Below the pieces are notes generated by a model. The model did no database searches. It was not told where the DNA came from and saw only the letters and a program-made list of their open reading frames with translations. This document shows positions 17,760 to 27,298 of a stretch of DNA of 64,000 nucleotides, one piece after another (position 1 is the stretch's first letter; the number at the start of each line of letters is the position of its first letter). The stretch is from the NCBI RefSeq assembly GCF_001552615.1, contig NZ_BCRN01000005.1:186001-250000 (forward strand). The letters are read 5' to 3'. The position numbers and the translations under genes were made by a program. This stretch comes from Millisia brevis NBRC 105863. GTDB lineage: Bacteria; Actinomycetota; Actinomycetes; Mycobacteriales; Mycobacteriaceae.

Positions 17760-19058
17760 CTACCGGGATCCGGCCGACTCAATTCCGGCCTGCATATCGG
17801 TGATCGCGGCGTCGATCGTCTTGCTTCCGGAGATGACGCCGGCGACGTTCTCCTGGATGACCGCGGAGACCGCCGGGTAGAACGGGGTGACCGGGCGCGG
17901 CACGGCGTTCTCGATCGAGGTCAGCAGCGTCGGCAGGTACGGGTACTGCTCGACGAGCGCCGGGTCGTTGTAGAGATCGGCGCGGACCGGCGGGAACGCA
18001 CCCTCGGCGACGATTCGCTGCGCCTCGGGGCTCTGCATGAACTCGATGAAGTCGTGCGCGGTGAGCTTGTTGTTCGAGAACGCGGAGATCGCCAGGTTGT
18101 AGCCACCGAGCGTCGAGGCGCCGGGACCGGTCGGGCCGGGCAGCGGGGCGACGCCGTAGTTGCCGATGATCTGCGAGCCCTCCTCGGCGGCGGTGCCGTA
18201 GACGTACGGCCAGTTGCGCAGGTAGAGCGCGCCGCCGTCCTGGAAGGCCTGCTGGCTCTCGGTCTCCTTGTAGGTGGTGGCCACCTGCGGGATGACGCCG
18301 GACTCGAAGGCCTGCTGGATCTGCTCGAGGCCCGCGCGGGTGCCGGGGGTGTCGACGGCGGGGGTGAGGCCGTCCTCGGCGACGAAGGAGCCGCCGTTGG
18401 CGTTGATGATCTCCGAGGCGTTGACCGTCAGGCCCTCGTACTGGGAGAACTGGCCGAGGTAGCAGTTGATGTTGTTCTCGGCGGCGATCGTGCAGCTGTC
18501 GAGCAGCTCGCCCCAGGTGCTCGGCGGGGTGGGCACCAGGTCGGTGCGGTAGAACAGCAGGCCGCCGTTGGTGTTCTTCGGCGCGGCGTACTGGGTGCCG
18601 TTGTAGGTGGCGCTCGCGACGGTGGCCGGGATGATGCCGGTGTTGTCGACGGCGTACTCGCCCTCGAGCGGCACGATCCAGTCGTTCGCGGCGAACTCGG
18701 CGGTCCAGATCACGTCCAGGCCGAGGACGTCGTAGTCGGACTGACCGGCCTGCAACTGCTGGACGTAGTTGTCGTGGGTGGTGTCCGCGTCGTTGGGCTG
18801 CTCCTGGAAGGTGACCTGCTCATCCGGGTTCTGCTGATTCCACAGCTCGATGATCTGCTGGATGTGCTGGTTCTCCGAGGTATCGCGGCCCTCGACATAG
18901 GTGATCGGACCGCGGCCGTCGCCGTCATCGGCAGCGGCCGTGGTCTCGTCCGCTCCGGTGGTGGTGTCGGAGGTGGTGGTGTCGGACGAGCAGGCGCTGA
19001 TCACGAGCATCGACAGCGCGGTGGCCGCGATCGCGGATCGTCTGAAGTAGGACGCCAT
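17760..19058 (-). CDS. Carbohydrate-binding lipoprotein of an LpqY/ThuE-like ABC importer
   Basis: This 432-residue family 1 solute-binding protein has a signal peptide with lipobox VISAC (Cys23), a Thr/Asp-rich linker to about residue 50, and then a two-lobed sugar-binding fold. Markers include LGLDVIWTAEFAANDWI, YKETESQQAF and APLPGPTGPGASTLGGYNL. It resembles LpqY and ThuE, which bind trehalose, but the ligand needs testing. AGGAG lies 5 bases before ATG 19058. It heads an operon of two permeases and an aldo/keto reductase. Confidence 0.82.
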   Translation of the reverse strand: MASYFRRSAIAATALSMLVISACSSDTTTSDTTTGADETTAAADDGDGRGPITYVEGRDTSENQHIQQIIELWNQQNPDEQVTFQEQPNDADTTHDNYVQQLQAGQSDYDVLGLDVIWTAEFAANDWIVPLEGEYAVDNTGIIPATVASATYNGTQYAAPKNTNGGLLFYRTDLVPTPPSTWGELLDSCTIAAENNINCYLGQFSQYEGLTVNASEIINANGGSFVAEDGLTPAVDTPGTRAGLEQIQQAFESGVIPQVATTYKETESQQAFQDGGALYLRNWPYVYGTAAEEGSQIIGNYGVAPLPGPTGPGASTLGGYNLAISAFSNNKLTAHDFIEFMQSPEAQRIVAEGAFPPVRADLYNDPALVEQYPYLPTLLTSIENAVPRPVTPFYPAVSAVIQENVAGVISGSKTIDAAITDMQAGIESAGSR

Positions 19059-19232
19059 TGGCTACTCCTCATGGTGCGGTGACTGTGGTGGTGCCTTGGA
19101 AACCTACTGCACGATAGGTCGGCCTCTGAGACCCCGGTCACTCCGGACAATTGTGAGGACCCCGGAAACCGGCGCGACGGTGCGACGCTCCGGATGGCAT
19201 CGACACCCGACGCGCGCCCGTGTCGGGTGGGT

Positions 19233-19802
19233 TCAGCGGGCGTCCGTCGCCGTCCCGTCCAGGACGATCGCCGCCCGTTCCCATACCGGATCGTCGGTGA
19301 ACAGCAGCTCCTCCTGGTCGCGCCAGCGGTCCCAGTTGGCGGCGAACATCTCCCCGTCGCGGGCGAGGGCGCGCTGCTTGCGCACCTGCGCGGGGGCGTC
19401 GATCCAGACCGGCACATCGACGAATGCTGCGGTGGGCCGCGCGCCGGAGCCGACACCCTCGATCACCAGCGTCGCCGGCGGCGGGATCTCGCGGACCGCG
19501 CCCGGGGCAGCCGCGGCCCAGTCCCAGCGGCGGAATCGGGCGGGCCGTCCGGCCGCGATCGGTTCGAGGATGTCCGCGACCAGGATCGGGATCGACGCGG
19601 CCAGCCCGTCCCAGCCCGGGTAGATGTCGTCCATGTGCACAATCGGGCAGTCACCGAGGGCGCGGGCGACCGCCGCCGCGATCGTCGTCTTGCCCGACCC
19701 GGCCCGACCGTCGATCCCGACGATCACGGTGCGCCGAGCCCCGGTGGTTGCCGCCGCGGCGCGAACGAGAGAGACGACATCGTCGATCCCCGAGGCGCCC
19801 AT
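19233..19802 (-). CDS. Uridine kinase-like P-loop NTPase
   Basis: This 189-residue protein has a Walker A loop GIDGRAGSGKTT (29-40), then HMDDIYPGWDGL as the substrate/Walker B-like block and RFRRWDW as the uridine-kinase-like substrate motif. The family phosphorylates nucleosides or similar small molecules. It lacks the full uridine kinase C-terminal region, so the substrate is uncertain. It is divergent from the first PknG-type kinase gene. Confidence 0.78.
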   Translation of the reverse strand: MGASGIDDVVSLVRAAAATTGARRTVIVGIDGRAGSGKTTIAAAVARALGDCPIVHMDDIYPGWDGLAASIPILVADILEPIAAGRPARFRRWDWAAAAPGAVREIPPPATLVIEGVGSGARPTAAFVDVPVWIDAPAQVRKQRALARDGEMFAANWDRWRDQEELLFTDDPVWERAAIVLDGTATDAR

Positions 19803-20048
19803 AGTCGGGCAACGGTACGGCGCCCGAGGTCGGTGCGGCGGCCCCGGTGCGGCCGGCCGGGCCCGGCGAGCACGCCGGGACACTGCGAGGCCGCCGCGCC
19901 GGCCGATGTCGACGCCTGCGAGTGATGCCTGCGATTCGCGGACAACCGCGGGGGGATGATCGGCCGGACGACATACCGACACCCGGGTACAGTGCCGGCC
20001 AGACGCGCACACTGGATGCACGATCCGGCGAGGGATCAGGGGGTCTGG

Positions 20049-22592
20049 ATGACAGCGCATCGGTGTTCGCGCGACGGCTGCCCGGGCTACGTCCGGGACG
20101 GCGTCTGCGAGGTATGCGACGAGGCCACCACCGTCGTGCGGCGCCGCCCGATCTCGCCGAGCGGCCCGACCCCTCCGCAAGGCCCTACCCCTCCGCACGG
20201 GCCGATGGGCGGTCCCGATGACCGGACCGCCGCGATCCCGCGCCCCGTCGACCGGACTCCACCCACCGAGATCATTCCCCGCGGTCGCCCCGCCGGTCCT
20301 CGATCGCCCGTGACGCCGCCGCGAGCGCCGTCGCCGCTCGATGCCGAGACCAGCCTCATCGCGCGCAGCGAACCCGATACTGCCCGCGTCACCGATCCGG
20401 CCGGCCGCCGGCCCGACACCGCCGACACCGACACCGCCCCCGAGGTGGGCGAGCCCGTCACCGACACCGACGACGCCGCCGCGGAGACCGACGTGGACAG
20501 TCGTCCGGTCACCCAACGCAGCTATACCCGCGTCACCGACCGCAACTACCGGCCGCGGCGGGTGATCGTCGGCGAGGGCATCGACGACGACCTCGAGGGG
20601 GTCGACGCGGTGGCACCGCGGGACCCGGCCGAGATGCTGCTGGTCGATCCGCAGGTCCGCGAGAGCCTGCGGTTCTGCGCGTCCTGTTCGCGGCCGGTCG
20701 GTCGGGGGCCGGGCGGCACCCCGGGCCCGCCGATCGGCACCTGCTCGCGCTGCGGGACGCCCTACTCGTTCGTGCCGCCACTGCGGGTCGGCGACCTGGT
20801 CGGCGGCCAGTACGAGGTCCTCGGTGCCCTGGCCCACGGCGGCAACGGGTGGATCTATCTGGCGGTCGACCGCCGCGTCGACGACCGGTTGGTCGTGTTG
20901 AAGGGGCTGATCGACAGCACCGACGACCACGCGCGCGCCGCGGCGCTGGCCGAGCGGCGCTTCCTGGCGCAGCTCAACGATCCGCGCATCGTGAAGATTC
21001 ACAACTTCGTGGAGGAGCATTCCGACGACGGCTCGTCGTCCGACTACATCGTGATGGAGTACGTCGACGGCAAGACCCTTCGGCAACTGCTCGAGGAGCA
21101 CCGCGCCCCCGGCGCGGACATCAGGCCGATGCCGACGGCGGTCGCGATCGAGTACGCCCGCAAGATCCTGCCCGCCTTCGGGTACCTGCACCGCATGGGG
21201 CTGGCGTACTGCGACTTCAAGCCCGACAACGTGATGCAGCACGGCCGCAAGCTCGCTCTGATCGATCTGGGCGCGGTCATCCGGATGGACGACGAGATCA
21301 GCAACCTCTACGGCACCGTCGGCTATCAGGCGCCGGAGATCGGCACCCACGGCCCCTCGGTCCAGTCCGATCTGTACACCGTGGGGCGCACGCTGGCCGT
21401 CCTGGCGCTCGGCATGCCGCCGGTGCGCGACGGGAAGCCGTCACCGCTGCCCGCCGAACATCCGCTGCTCGATGCGAACGAGTCGCTGCATCGGTTGTTG
21501 CGGCGCGCGACCCACGCCGACCCGCAGGAGCGGTTCGTCAGCGCCGCGGAGATGCGCGACCAGCTCGACCGGGTCAAGCTCGAGGTCGACGCCCGCACAC
21601 TCGGCAAGACGCAGGTCCCGAAGCTGTCTCTGGTCTTCGAGGCGTCCCGGCAGACCTTTGCCGCCGACCTGCTGCTCGACGGCGATCGGGTCGGGCGGCC
21701 CGATCCGGCGGTCGTCGCGGACAATCTGCCGCTGCCGGTGGTCGACCACACCGATCCGGGCGCGGCGCTGCTGGCCAATACGAGCACCGAGGCGGCGCCG
21801 GACGAGATCGACGAGCTGATCGCGATCCTCGAATTCTCGACCCCTGAGTTGGTGCTGGCCCTGGTGCGCGCGCATCTGCACGCCCGCCAGTGGGGTCGGG
21901 CCCGCACCGCGCTGGCCGCCGCGAAGCAGCGCGACCATCTCGACTGGCAACCGACCTGGCATCGGGGCCTGCTCGATCTGGTCGGTGGGGACCCGGCGGC
22001 CGCCATGGCACATTTCGACCGGTGCTTCGACCGGTTGCCCGGGGAGACCGCCGTCAAGCTCGCCCTCGGCGCCGCCGCGGAATGTGCGGGCGAGGATTCG
22101 ACGGCGGAGCGGTACTACCAGATGGTCAATATGGTCGATTCCGGCCAGGCGGATGCCGCTTTCGGATTGGCCCGGGTACGGTTGCGCAGCGGTGAATCCG
22201 ATCGCGCGGTGGTGGCACTCGACTCGGTCCCCGAGTCGTCGAGCTTGCGGCAGGCCGCGCAGTTGGCGGCCATCCACGCACGGCTGGCAGGTGTCGCGGG
22301 TACCGACGAGGCGGGACTGCGGAAGGCTGCCGTACGTGTGGAGCGTCTGGCGGTCGACACGGCCACCGACGCGCGGGTGCGCATCGACCTCTTCGCCGCG
22401 GCGGTCGACCTGGTCACCGACGGCCGTTCCGGCGACGGACCGGCGTTGCTGGGCACACCATGGACGGAACGAGACCTGCGCTCGGCCCTGGAAAGCGAGT
22501 TGAAGAAATTGGCACGCATGACAACCGACCCGTACGAGCGCGTCGCGCTGGTCGACCGGGCCAACCGTGAACGCCCGCGGACCTGGCTGTGA
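20049..22592 (+). CDS. pknG: PknG-type Ser/Thr protein kinase, copy 1
   Basis: This 847-residue kinase has, in order: a four-Cys knuckle (C6, C11, C20, C23), a Pro/Thr/Asp-rich disordered stretch to about 160, a rubredoxin-like pair CASC/CSRC (about 211-236), the kinase domain (about 255-520) and a TPR tail. Ala-rich AHGGNGWIY is the nucleotide loop, with K285 in VVLKG, D389 in YCDFKPDN and D406 in IDLG. The residue before the catalytic Asp is Cys rather than Arg, so it is a non-RD kinase like M. tuberculosis PknG. PknG controls glutamate/2-oxoglutarate metabolism through GarA. The next gene is a PP2C phosphatase overlapping by GTGA, and GlnH/GlnX genes converge on it. Confidence 0.9.
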   Translation: MTAHRCSRDGCPGYVRDGVCEVCDEATTVVRRRPISPSGPTPPQGPTPPHGPMGGPDDRTAAIPRPVDRTPPTEIIPRGRPAGPRSPVTPPRAPSPLDAETSLIARSEPDTARVTDPAGRRPDTADTDTAPEVGEPVTDTDDAAAETDVDSRPVTQRSYTRVTDRNYRPRRVIVGEGIDDDLEGVDAVAPRDPAEMLLVDPQVRESLRFCASCSRPVGRGPGGTPGPPIGTCSRCGTPYSFVPPLRVGDLVGGQYEVLGALAHGGNGWIYLAVDRRVDDRLVVLKGLIDSTDDHARAAALAERRFLAQLNDPRIVKIHNFVEEHSDDGSSSDYIVMEYVDGKTLRQLLEEHRAPGADIRPMPTAVAIEYARKILPAFGYLHRMGLAYCDFKPDNVMQHGRKLALIDLGAVIRMDDEISNLYGTVGYQAPEIGTHGPSVQSDLYTVGRTLAVLALGMPPVRDGKPSPLPAEHPLLDANESLHRLLRRATHADPQERFVSAAEMRDQLDRVKLEVDARTLGKTQVPKLSLVFEASRQTFAADLLLDGDRVGRPDPAVVADNLPLPVVDHTDPGAALLANTSTEAAPDEIDELIAILEFSTPELVLALVRAHLHARQWGRARTALAAAKQRDHLDWQPTWHRGLLDLVGGDPAAAMAHFDRCFDRLPGETAVKLALGAAAECAGEDSTAERYYQMVNMVDSGQADAAFGLARVRLRSGESDRAVVALDSVPESSSLRQAAQLAAIHARLAGVAGTDEAGLRKAAVRVERLAVDTATDARVRIDLFAAAVDLVTDGRSGDGPALLGTPWTERDLRSALESELKKLARMTTDPYERVALVDRANRERPRTWL

Positions 22593-23446
22593 GCATCGAG
22601 GAGGCGGGGTACGACCCCGACCACATGCGCCTCGATCTCGGTGACGCGGCCGCGGTCAGCGACCGGGGACAGCGGCATCGCACCAACGAGGACGCGGTCG
22701 CGCTGGCCCGCTCGGAATCGTCGGTGGGTCCGATCCACGTCGCGGTGGTCTGCGACGGGGTCTCCAGCGCACCCGGTTCCAAGGACGCCTCGCGCCTGGC
22801 CGCCGATGTGGCCGCCGAGGTGTTGACCCGCGGTATCGCCGCGGGCGAGTTCCCCGGCGACGCGGGACGTACCCGGGAGGCGGTGATCGCAGCGATCGCG
22901 GCCGGTTCGGACGCGGTCGGTGAGTTGGCCGCCGCCAATGCCAACGCCCCGGCGACGACCATGGTCGTCGCGGTGGTCGAGCCGATCGCCGGCGGCGTGC
23001 GGGTACACCTCGGCTGGTTGGGCGACAGCCGTGCCTATTGGTTGCCGGCCGCCGACAATCCGGCGGGCAACCGGCCGCGGGTGCTGACCCGCGATCACAC
23101 CGTGGCGGCCGAGTTCGCGGCCGCCGCGTCCATCCCGGCCGATCGGGTCGACTCGCTGCCGGGCGCGCATGTGATCACCCGGTGGCTCGGCGCCGACGCC
23201 CGGGCGAGCGATCCCGAACTCGACACGGTCGACCTGTCGGGTCCCGGCCTGTTGGTGGTGTGCACGGACGGTCTGTGGAACTACTTCGCCGCGCCGGAGG
23301 ATCTCGCCGCGGCCGCCGGTCCCGCCGGGATCGACGAGGCTCCACTGGAGATCGCCGAGCAGTTGACCCATCTGGCCAACCGCGCCGGCGGCCACGACAA
23401 CATCACCGTCGCGATCATCCCGGTCGGGGCGGCTCAGTCCCGGTAG
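22589..23446 (+). CDS. PP2C-type Ser/Thr protein phosphatase
   Basis: This 285-residue soluble phosphatase has all the main PP2C motifs: SDRGQRHRTNEDA, VVCDGVSSAPGS (metal Asp), WLGDSRAYWL, LLVVCTDGLWNYF and GGHDNITVAII. No transmembrane segment is present, unlike the membrane phosphatase PstP. The GTG start overlaps the kinase stop (GTGA), so the two are translationally coupled and probably act as an opposing pair on the same substrates. Its last 13 bases overlap the end of the convergent glnH-like gene. Confidence 0.9.
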   Translation: MSIEEAGYDPDHMRLDLGDAAAVSDRGQRHRTNEDAVALARSESSVGPIHVAVVCDGVSSAPGSKDASRLAADVAAEVLTRGIAAGEFPGDAGRTREAVIAAIAAGSDAVGELAAANANAPATTMVVAVVEPIAGGVRVHLGWLGDSRAYWLPAADNPAGNRPRVLTRDHTVAAEFAAAASIPADRVDSLPGAHVITRWLGADARASDPELDTVDLSGPGLLVVCTDGLWNYFAAPEDLAAAAGPAGIDEAPLEIAEQLTHLANRAGGHDNITVAIIPVGAAQSR

Positions 23447-24411
23447 ACGGCGGCGCCCGGCTCCGGGATGGGCCCGTAGTCGCCGAACCAGCGGGTGTAG
23501 ATCGCCTGCAGCTGCCCGTTCGCCCGTTCGCGTTCGAGGATGCCGTTGACGAAACGGACCAGGTCGGGTGACTGCTTGGCGACGCCGATCCCGAAATCGG
23601 TGGCGGCCATCGGTTCGCCGACGACCACCAGCTGCGGGTCGAGGGCGGTCATCCCGGCGAGGATGACGTCGTCGCTGGACACCGCGTCCACCCGGTTGCT
23701 CATCAGCTCGACGACGCAGTCGGACACGATCGGCCAGGTCTCGACCTCGACGGCGGTGGCCTGCCGGCGGAGGATCTCCTCGTTGACCGAGGCGGCCGAG
23801 GTGCACGCCCGTCGACCGGCCAGGTCGGTGATCGACCGGATATCGCTGCCCGCCTCCACCAGCAGGCGCTGCGCCGCCCGCATGTAGACGGTCGAGAATT
23901 CGACGACCCGCTGGCGGGCGCAGGTGATCGAGTAGGCGCTGATCACCATGTCGACCCGACCGGATTCGATCGCGCCCTCCCGGTCGGCGACGTCGAGGGC
24001 CACAAATTCGACGCGGTCCGGGGAGCCGAAGATCGCCGCGGTGATCGTGCGGGCCAGATCGACCTCGGCGCCCCGGAACTCGCGGGTCTGCGGGTCCCGG
24101 AAGCCGAGCAGATAGTTGCCTTGGTTGACCCCGACGATCAGCCGCCCGCGCGCGACGATCGTCGCCATGGTCGACCCGGCGGGCATCGCACCGGGGACCG
24201 GCGCGGCCGGATCGGGTCGCAGGCTGCCCACCACGTCGGTGCAGGTGTCGGCGGCCGGTTGGTCGGCGGATGCGTCGGAGTCGGCGGCCGGTTCCTCCGG
24301 TGTGGTCACGCCATCTGCCGGCACCCGCATCGCCACCAGGGCGACGGCGGCGAGGATCGCGGCGATGACCAGGTAGATCAGCGGCCGCCGTACGTTGATC
24401 TCCGGGTTCAT
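23434..24411 (-). CDS. glnH: GlnH-type glutamate/glutamine-binding sensor protein, copy 1
   Basis: This 325-residue family 3 solute-binding protein has an N-terminal hydrophobic anchor (about 10-28) without a lipobox Cys, then an acidic linker and the binding domain. GVNQGNYLLGFRDPQTREFRG is the opening ligand strand, with DMVISAYSIT and VSSDDVILAGM in lobe two. Mycobacterial GlnH senses Asp/Glu/Gln and signals through GlnX to PknG. Its ATG overlaps the glnX stop (ATGA). Anchoring by a membrane helix instead of lipid is a difference from the M. tuberculosis protein as I recall it. Confidence 0.85.
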   Translation of the reverse strand: MNPEINVRRPLIYLVIAAILAAVALVAMRVPADGVTTPEEPAADSDASADQPAADTCTDVVGSLRPDPAAPVPGAMPAGSTMATIVARGRLIVGVNQGNYLLGFRDPQTREFRGAEVDLARTITAAIFGSPDRVEFVALDVADREGAIESGRVDMVISAYSITCARQRVVEFSTVYMRAAQRLLVEAGSDIRSITDLAGRRACTSAASVNEEILRRQATAVEVETWPIVSDCVVELMSNRVDAVSSDDVILAGMTALDPQLVVVGEPMAATDFGIGVAKQSPDLVRFVNGILERERANGQLQAIYTRWFGDYGPIPEPGAAVYRD

Positions 24412-25724
24412 CGGTACTCCCCGATCCGGCGCCCGAGACCGGCGGCGACGGCGGCCGCCGCGAGGATCGCCAACAGCGCCGGACCGACGACGATGCCGGT
24501 CAGCGCCCGATCGGCCGAGTGCAGGGCGGAGGCGAACGCCTCGCGTTGCCGTTCCGAGATGGCGCCGAGCACGTCGTCGACCACGGCGAAGGCCACGCCG
24601 GAGCCCTGCGGGTCGATCCCGGTCGCCGAGTCGACCGCCCCGCGGAAGTCGCCGGCGTCGTCGAGGGCGCGCAGCCGTTCGTGGGCGTCCTGCCATTCGA
24701 GGACCGCGCTGCGCAGTTCGGCGATGCGTTCCGCGGGCACCTGCGACGCCGCGTCGGCGAGCAGGCCCGAGGTGTCGTCCGGGCCGACCACCGCCCGGAT
24801 CTGATCGCCGAAGTCGGTGTCGAAGGGGGCGCCGCTACCGGCGACCAGCACCAGGCTCTCGTTGCTGCGGGCCAGGGAGACCGCGGCCCGCACGTCGTCC
24901 AGGGCCGCCGTGGAGGTCCCGAGCCGCTCGGCTCGTTCCAGGTGGCCGTTGGCGATCAGACCCGCGACCAGCCACCACAGGCAGGCCAGCGCCATCAGCA
25001 CGCCGCCGGCGAGCAGCGACGGTTCGATCCGCCGGTTGGTGCGCCGCATCTCCTGGCGGCCGATGTCGAGCATCGCGATCAGGACGGCGACGCCGATCAG
25101 GACCACCGCCAGGGGGAAGCCGCCACCGCGCCGGTAGTCGACGTCCATCGCGGCCGCCTGCAGATCCCGCAGTTCCTGAGCGGCGGGCAGCATCGTGTAT
25201 TGCATCAGCCGGGAGGCGTTGTTGAGGTACGACTGTCCGAGGGGCAGCCCGAGCCGGTTGTAGGTCTGGGCCGATTCGACCAGGGCGGTATAGCGCGGCA
25301 AGGCCACCGATATCCGGGCGAGCGCCGCGAGCGCCGGGTCGGATTCCGGCAGCCGGCCGGCGGCCTGCGCCAGCCCGTCGGAGACCCGCTCGATCTCGCG
25401 GTCGTAGCCGGCGCGCGCCTGCACCGACCACTCGCCGCCCGCGACGAAGTCACTGGTGGCCAGGACGTCGGCGTTGGCCAACCCCCGGTACAGCCCGGTG
25501 GCGTCGGCGTCGAGTGCGACCAATCGGCCGCTGGCGTCCGACACCGCGGCCGAGCGCACCGATCCGGTGATCAGGCTGACGACCGCGAACATCAGGCAGC
25601 CGGCCAAGATCACCACCACGACGCGCCGCAGCAGCCGCGGTGTGCTGCCGGGCGGCAGTGCATCGACCCGCGACCGACCGCGGCGCCGAGTTGGCGTCGC
25701 ATCGTTCACGGTATCGGTACTCAT
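24408..25724 (-). CDS. glnX: GlnX-like membrane signalling protein, copy 1
   Basis: This 438-residue protein has four hydrophobic segments: near 33-53, 208-225, 238-262 and the C-terminus (about 412-430). Long extracytoplasmic helical regions lie between 1-2 and 3-4. Length and topology match mycobacterial GlnX (439 residues), which links GlnH to PknG across the membrane. It is the first gene of a two-gene operon with glnH (ATGA overlap), and the pknG-phosphatase pair converges on it. Confidence 0.82.
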   Translation of the reverse strand: MSTDTVNDATPTRRRGRSRVDALPPGSTPRLLRRVVVVILAGCLMFAVVSLITGSVRSAAVSDASGRLVALDADATGLYRGLANADVLATSDFVAGGEWSVQARAGYDREIERVSDGLAQAAGRLPESDPALAALARISVALPRYTALVESAQTYNRLGLPLGQSYLNNASRLMQYTMLPAAQELRDLQAAAMDVDYRRGGGFPLAVVLIGVAVLIAMLDIGRQEMRRTNRRIEPSLLAGGVLMALACLWWLVAGLIANGHLERAERLGTSTAALDDVRAAVSLARSNESLVLVAGSGAPFDTDFGDQIRAVVGPDDTSGLLADAASQVPAERIAELRSAVLEWQDAHERLRALDDAGDFRGAVDSATGIDPQGSGVAFAVVDDVLGAISERQREAFASALHSADRALTGIVVGPALLAILAAAAVAAGLGRRIGEYR

Positions 25725-25868
25725 CGGTCCCCCTGCCGGTTCGGACGATCGTACAAACCGGGCCGGCCGATCCGCTCGACAAGAAGGAACCGCCCGGACG
25801 GAACCGCACGATGACGACGGAACCGTAGGGTGACGACGACGGTCGCCGCCGACCGAGCGCCGGGATGC

Positions 25869-27182
25869 TCAGGACGCGGGGGTGCTGCGGCCGCCGAATC
25901 GTGGCAGGCCGAGCCGCGGCAGGCGGGGGTGCAGGACACGGTCGCCCAGGTAGTCGCCGACCAGGGCGGTCTCGACGGCCAACGAGATCCACCGGTTCGG
26001 GCCGGCGCCGGGCGACATCGCGTCGATCATCGGCCCCTCGTCGGCCAATTCGGCGGTGCGCCCGGCCTGCAGGCGGTCGATGACGTGCAGCGCCGCGGCG
26101 TGGTGGGTGTCCAGGGCGCTGTGCCCGTTGTCGATCGACACCAGGGTCGCGTCCGGGATCAGGGAGGCGGCCAGCTCGGCGATTGGTGGGGGTGTGCGCA
26201 GATCGCGGCGGCCGGCGATGATCGCTGTCGGCCAGGTGAAGCGCGGCAACTCGATCGACAGGTCGAACGGTTCGCCGGAGAAGGGTGAGAAGTGGCTCGC
26301 CGAGTCCGCGAAGGCGGCGGACGAATCGAACGGTCCGCCATCCGGTTCCGGCGCGAAATTGAGTTCCCGAAAGGCGATCTCGCCGACCGGATCGACCTCC
26401 ATCGTGTACGGGACCCGACTGTCGATCGCCATCTCGGCGCCGACCGTCCGGCTCAGCGCGTTCCACGTGAAACGGTCGGTACCGGCGAGGTGCCGGCGCA
26501 GCATGGTCAGCAGGAGCCCGGTTCCGCCGAATTCGTAGAGGATTTCGGCGATCCCGCAGGCCTCGACGAGGTCGGCCCCGGACTCGACCACCTCGCGCAG
26601 GGCCGCGGCGACCTCGGCGGTATGCGGATCGTCGCCGTCCCAGAGCAGGCGCCGCGAATGTGCGCGCTGCACCAGGTGATCCTGCGCCGAGAGCAGGGTC
26701 GAGTCGAGGATCATCCCGGCGACCCGCTCGGGATGCCGCACCCCGACACCCTCGGCGAGGTAGGTGCCGTACGACGACCCGTAGATGTGGGCGCGGTCGA
26801 CACCCTCGTGGTCGAGGACCGCGGCAATATCGTCGACCACCTCGGTCACCCGCATCGCCGAGCGGGGCAGATCGGTGCCCGACGCACCGGTGCGGGAGAG
26901 CCCGACACCGCGATGCTCGACCATGATGACGTCGTGTCCGGCCCGCGCCGCACGACTGCGGATCCGCCGGTAGGGAATCGCCGACGCCAGGCCCGGGCCG
27001 CCGGGGATGATCACCAACGGCGTCGCGCCCCGCGGCCCGGTGCGCAGATAGGCCAGATCGAAGGCGGGGGTGGTGTCGGTCGCCGGGCGTCGGACGCGCC
27101 GCAACCCATCGGACCGTTCGGCGGTCGCCCGTAGCGCGCGTTCCTTGCCGCTGCCGCGCCGGATCCAGTCGGTCCGTACCAC
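25869..27182 (-). CDS. Alpha/beta-hydrolase, prolyl aminopeptidase/TAP-like
   Basis: This hydrolase is about 437 residues. The oxyanion loop is IIPGGPGLAS and the nucleophile elbow is YGSSYGTYLA. A late Asp region (IIAGRRDLRTPP) and His (DNGHSAL) complete the triad. The GGPG and GxSYG pair is typical of prolyl iminopeptidases and tripeptidyl aminopeptidase-like esterases. No signal peptide is evident. I prefer GTG 27182 because GGAGG lies nine bases upstream; ATG 27200 is the alternative. The substrate is unknown. Confidence 0.82.
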   Translation of the reverse strand: MVRTDWIRRGSGKERALRATAERSDGLRRVRRPATDTTPAFDLAYLRTGPRGATPLVIIPGGPGLASAIPYRRIRSRAARAGHDVIMVEHRGVGLSRTGASGTDLPRSAMRVTEVVDDIAAVLDHEGVDRAHIYGSSYGTYLAEGVGVRHPERVAGMILDSTLLSAQDHLVQRAHSRRLLWDGDDPHTAEVAAALREVVESGADLVEACGIAEILYEFGGTGLLLTMLRRHLAGTDRFTWNALSRTVGAEMAIDSRVPYTMEVDPVGEIAFRELNFAPEPDGGPFDSSAAFADSASHFSPFSGEPFDLSIELPRFTWPTAIIAGRRDLRTPPPIAELAASLIPDATLVSIDNGHSALDTHHAAALHVIDRLQAGRTAELADEGPMIDAMSPGAGPNRWISLAVETALVGDYLGDRVLHPRLPRLGLPRFGGRSTPAS

Positions 27183-27298
27183 CCCGCGACACCTCCGCAT
27201 CGAATTCGGCCGGCGTCGTCACCGACTCGGGACCCGATAGCCGGCGATCCGACCGGGTCGACACTAACGCCCGGGCCCCGGTGACCGACGATACGTGT

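Noticed and set aside
19803-21350. A long minus-strand extension ahead of the uridine kinase-like protein
   Set aside because: The extra residues are Arg/Ala-rich and antisense to PknG copy 1. The ATG at 19802 gives a normal kinase N-terminus.
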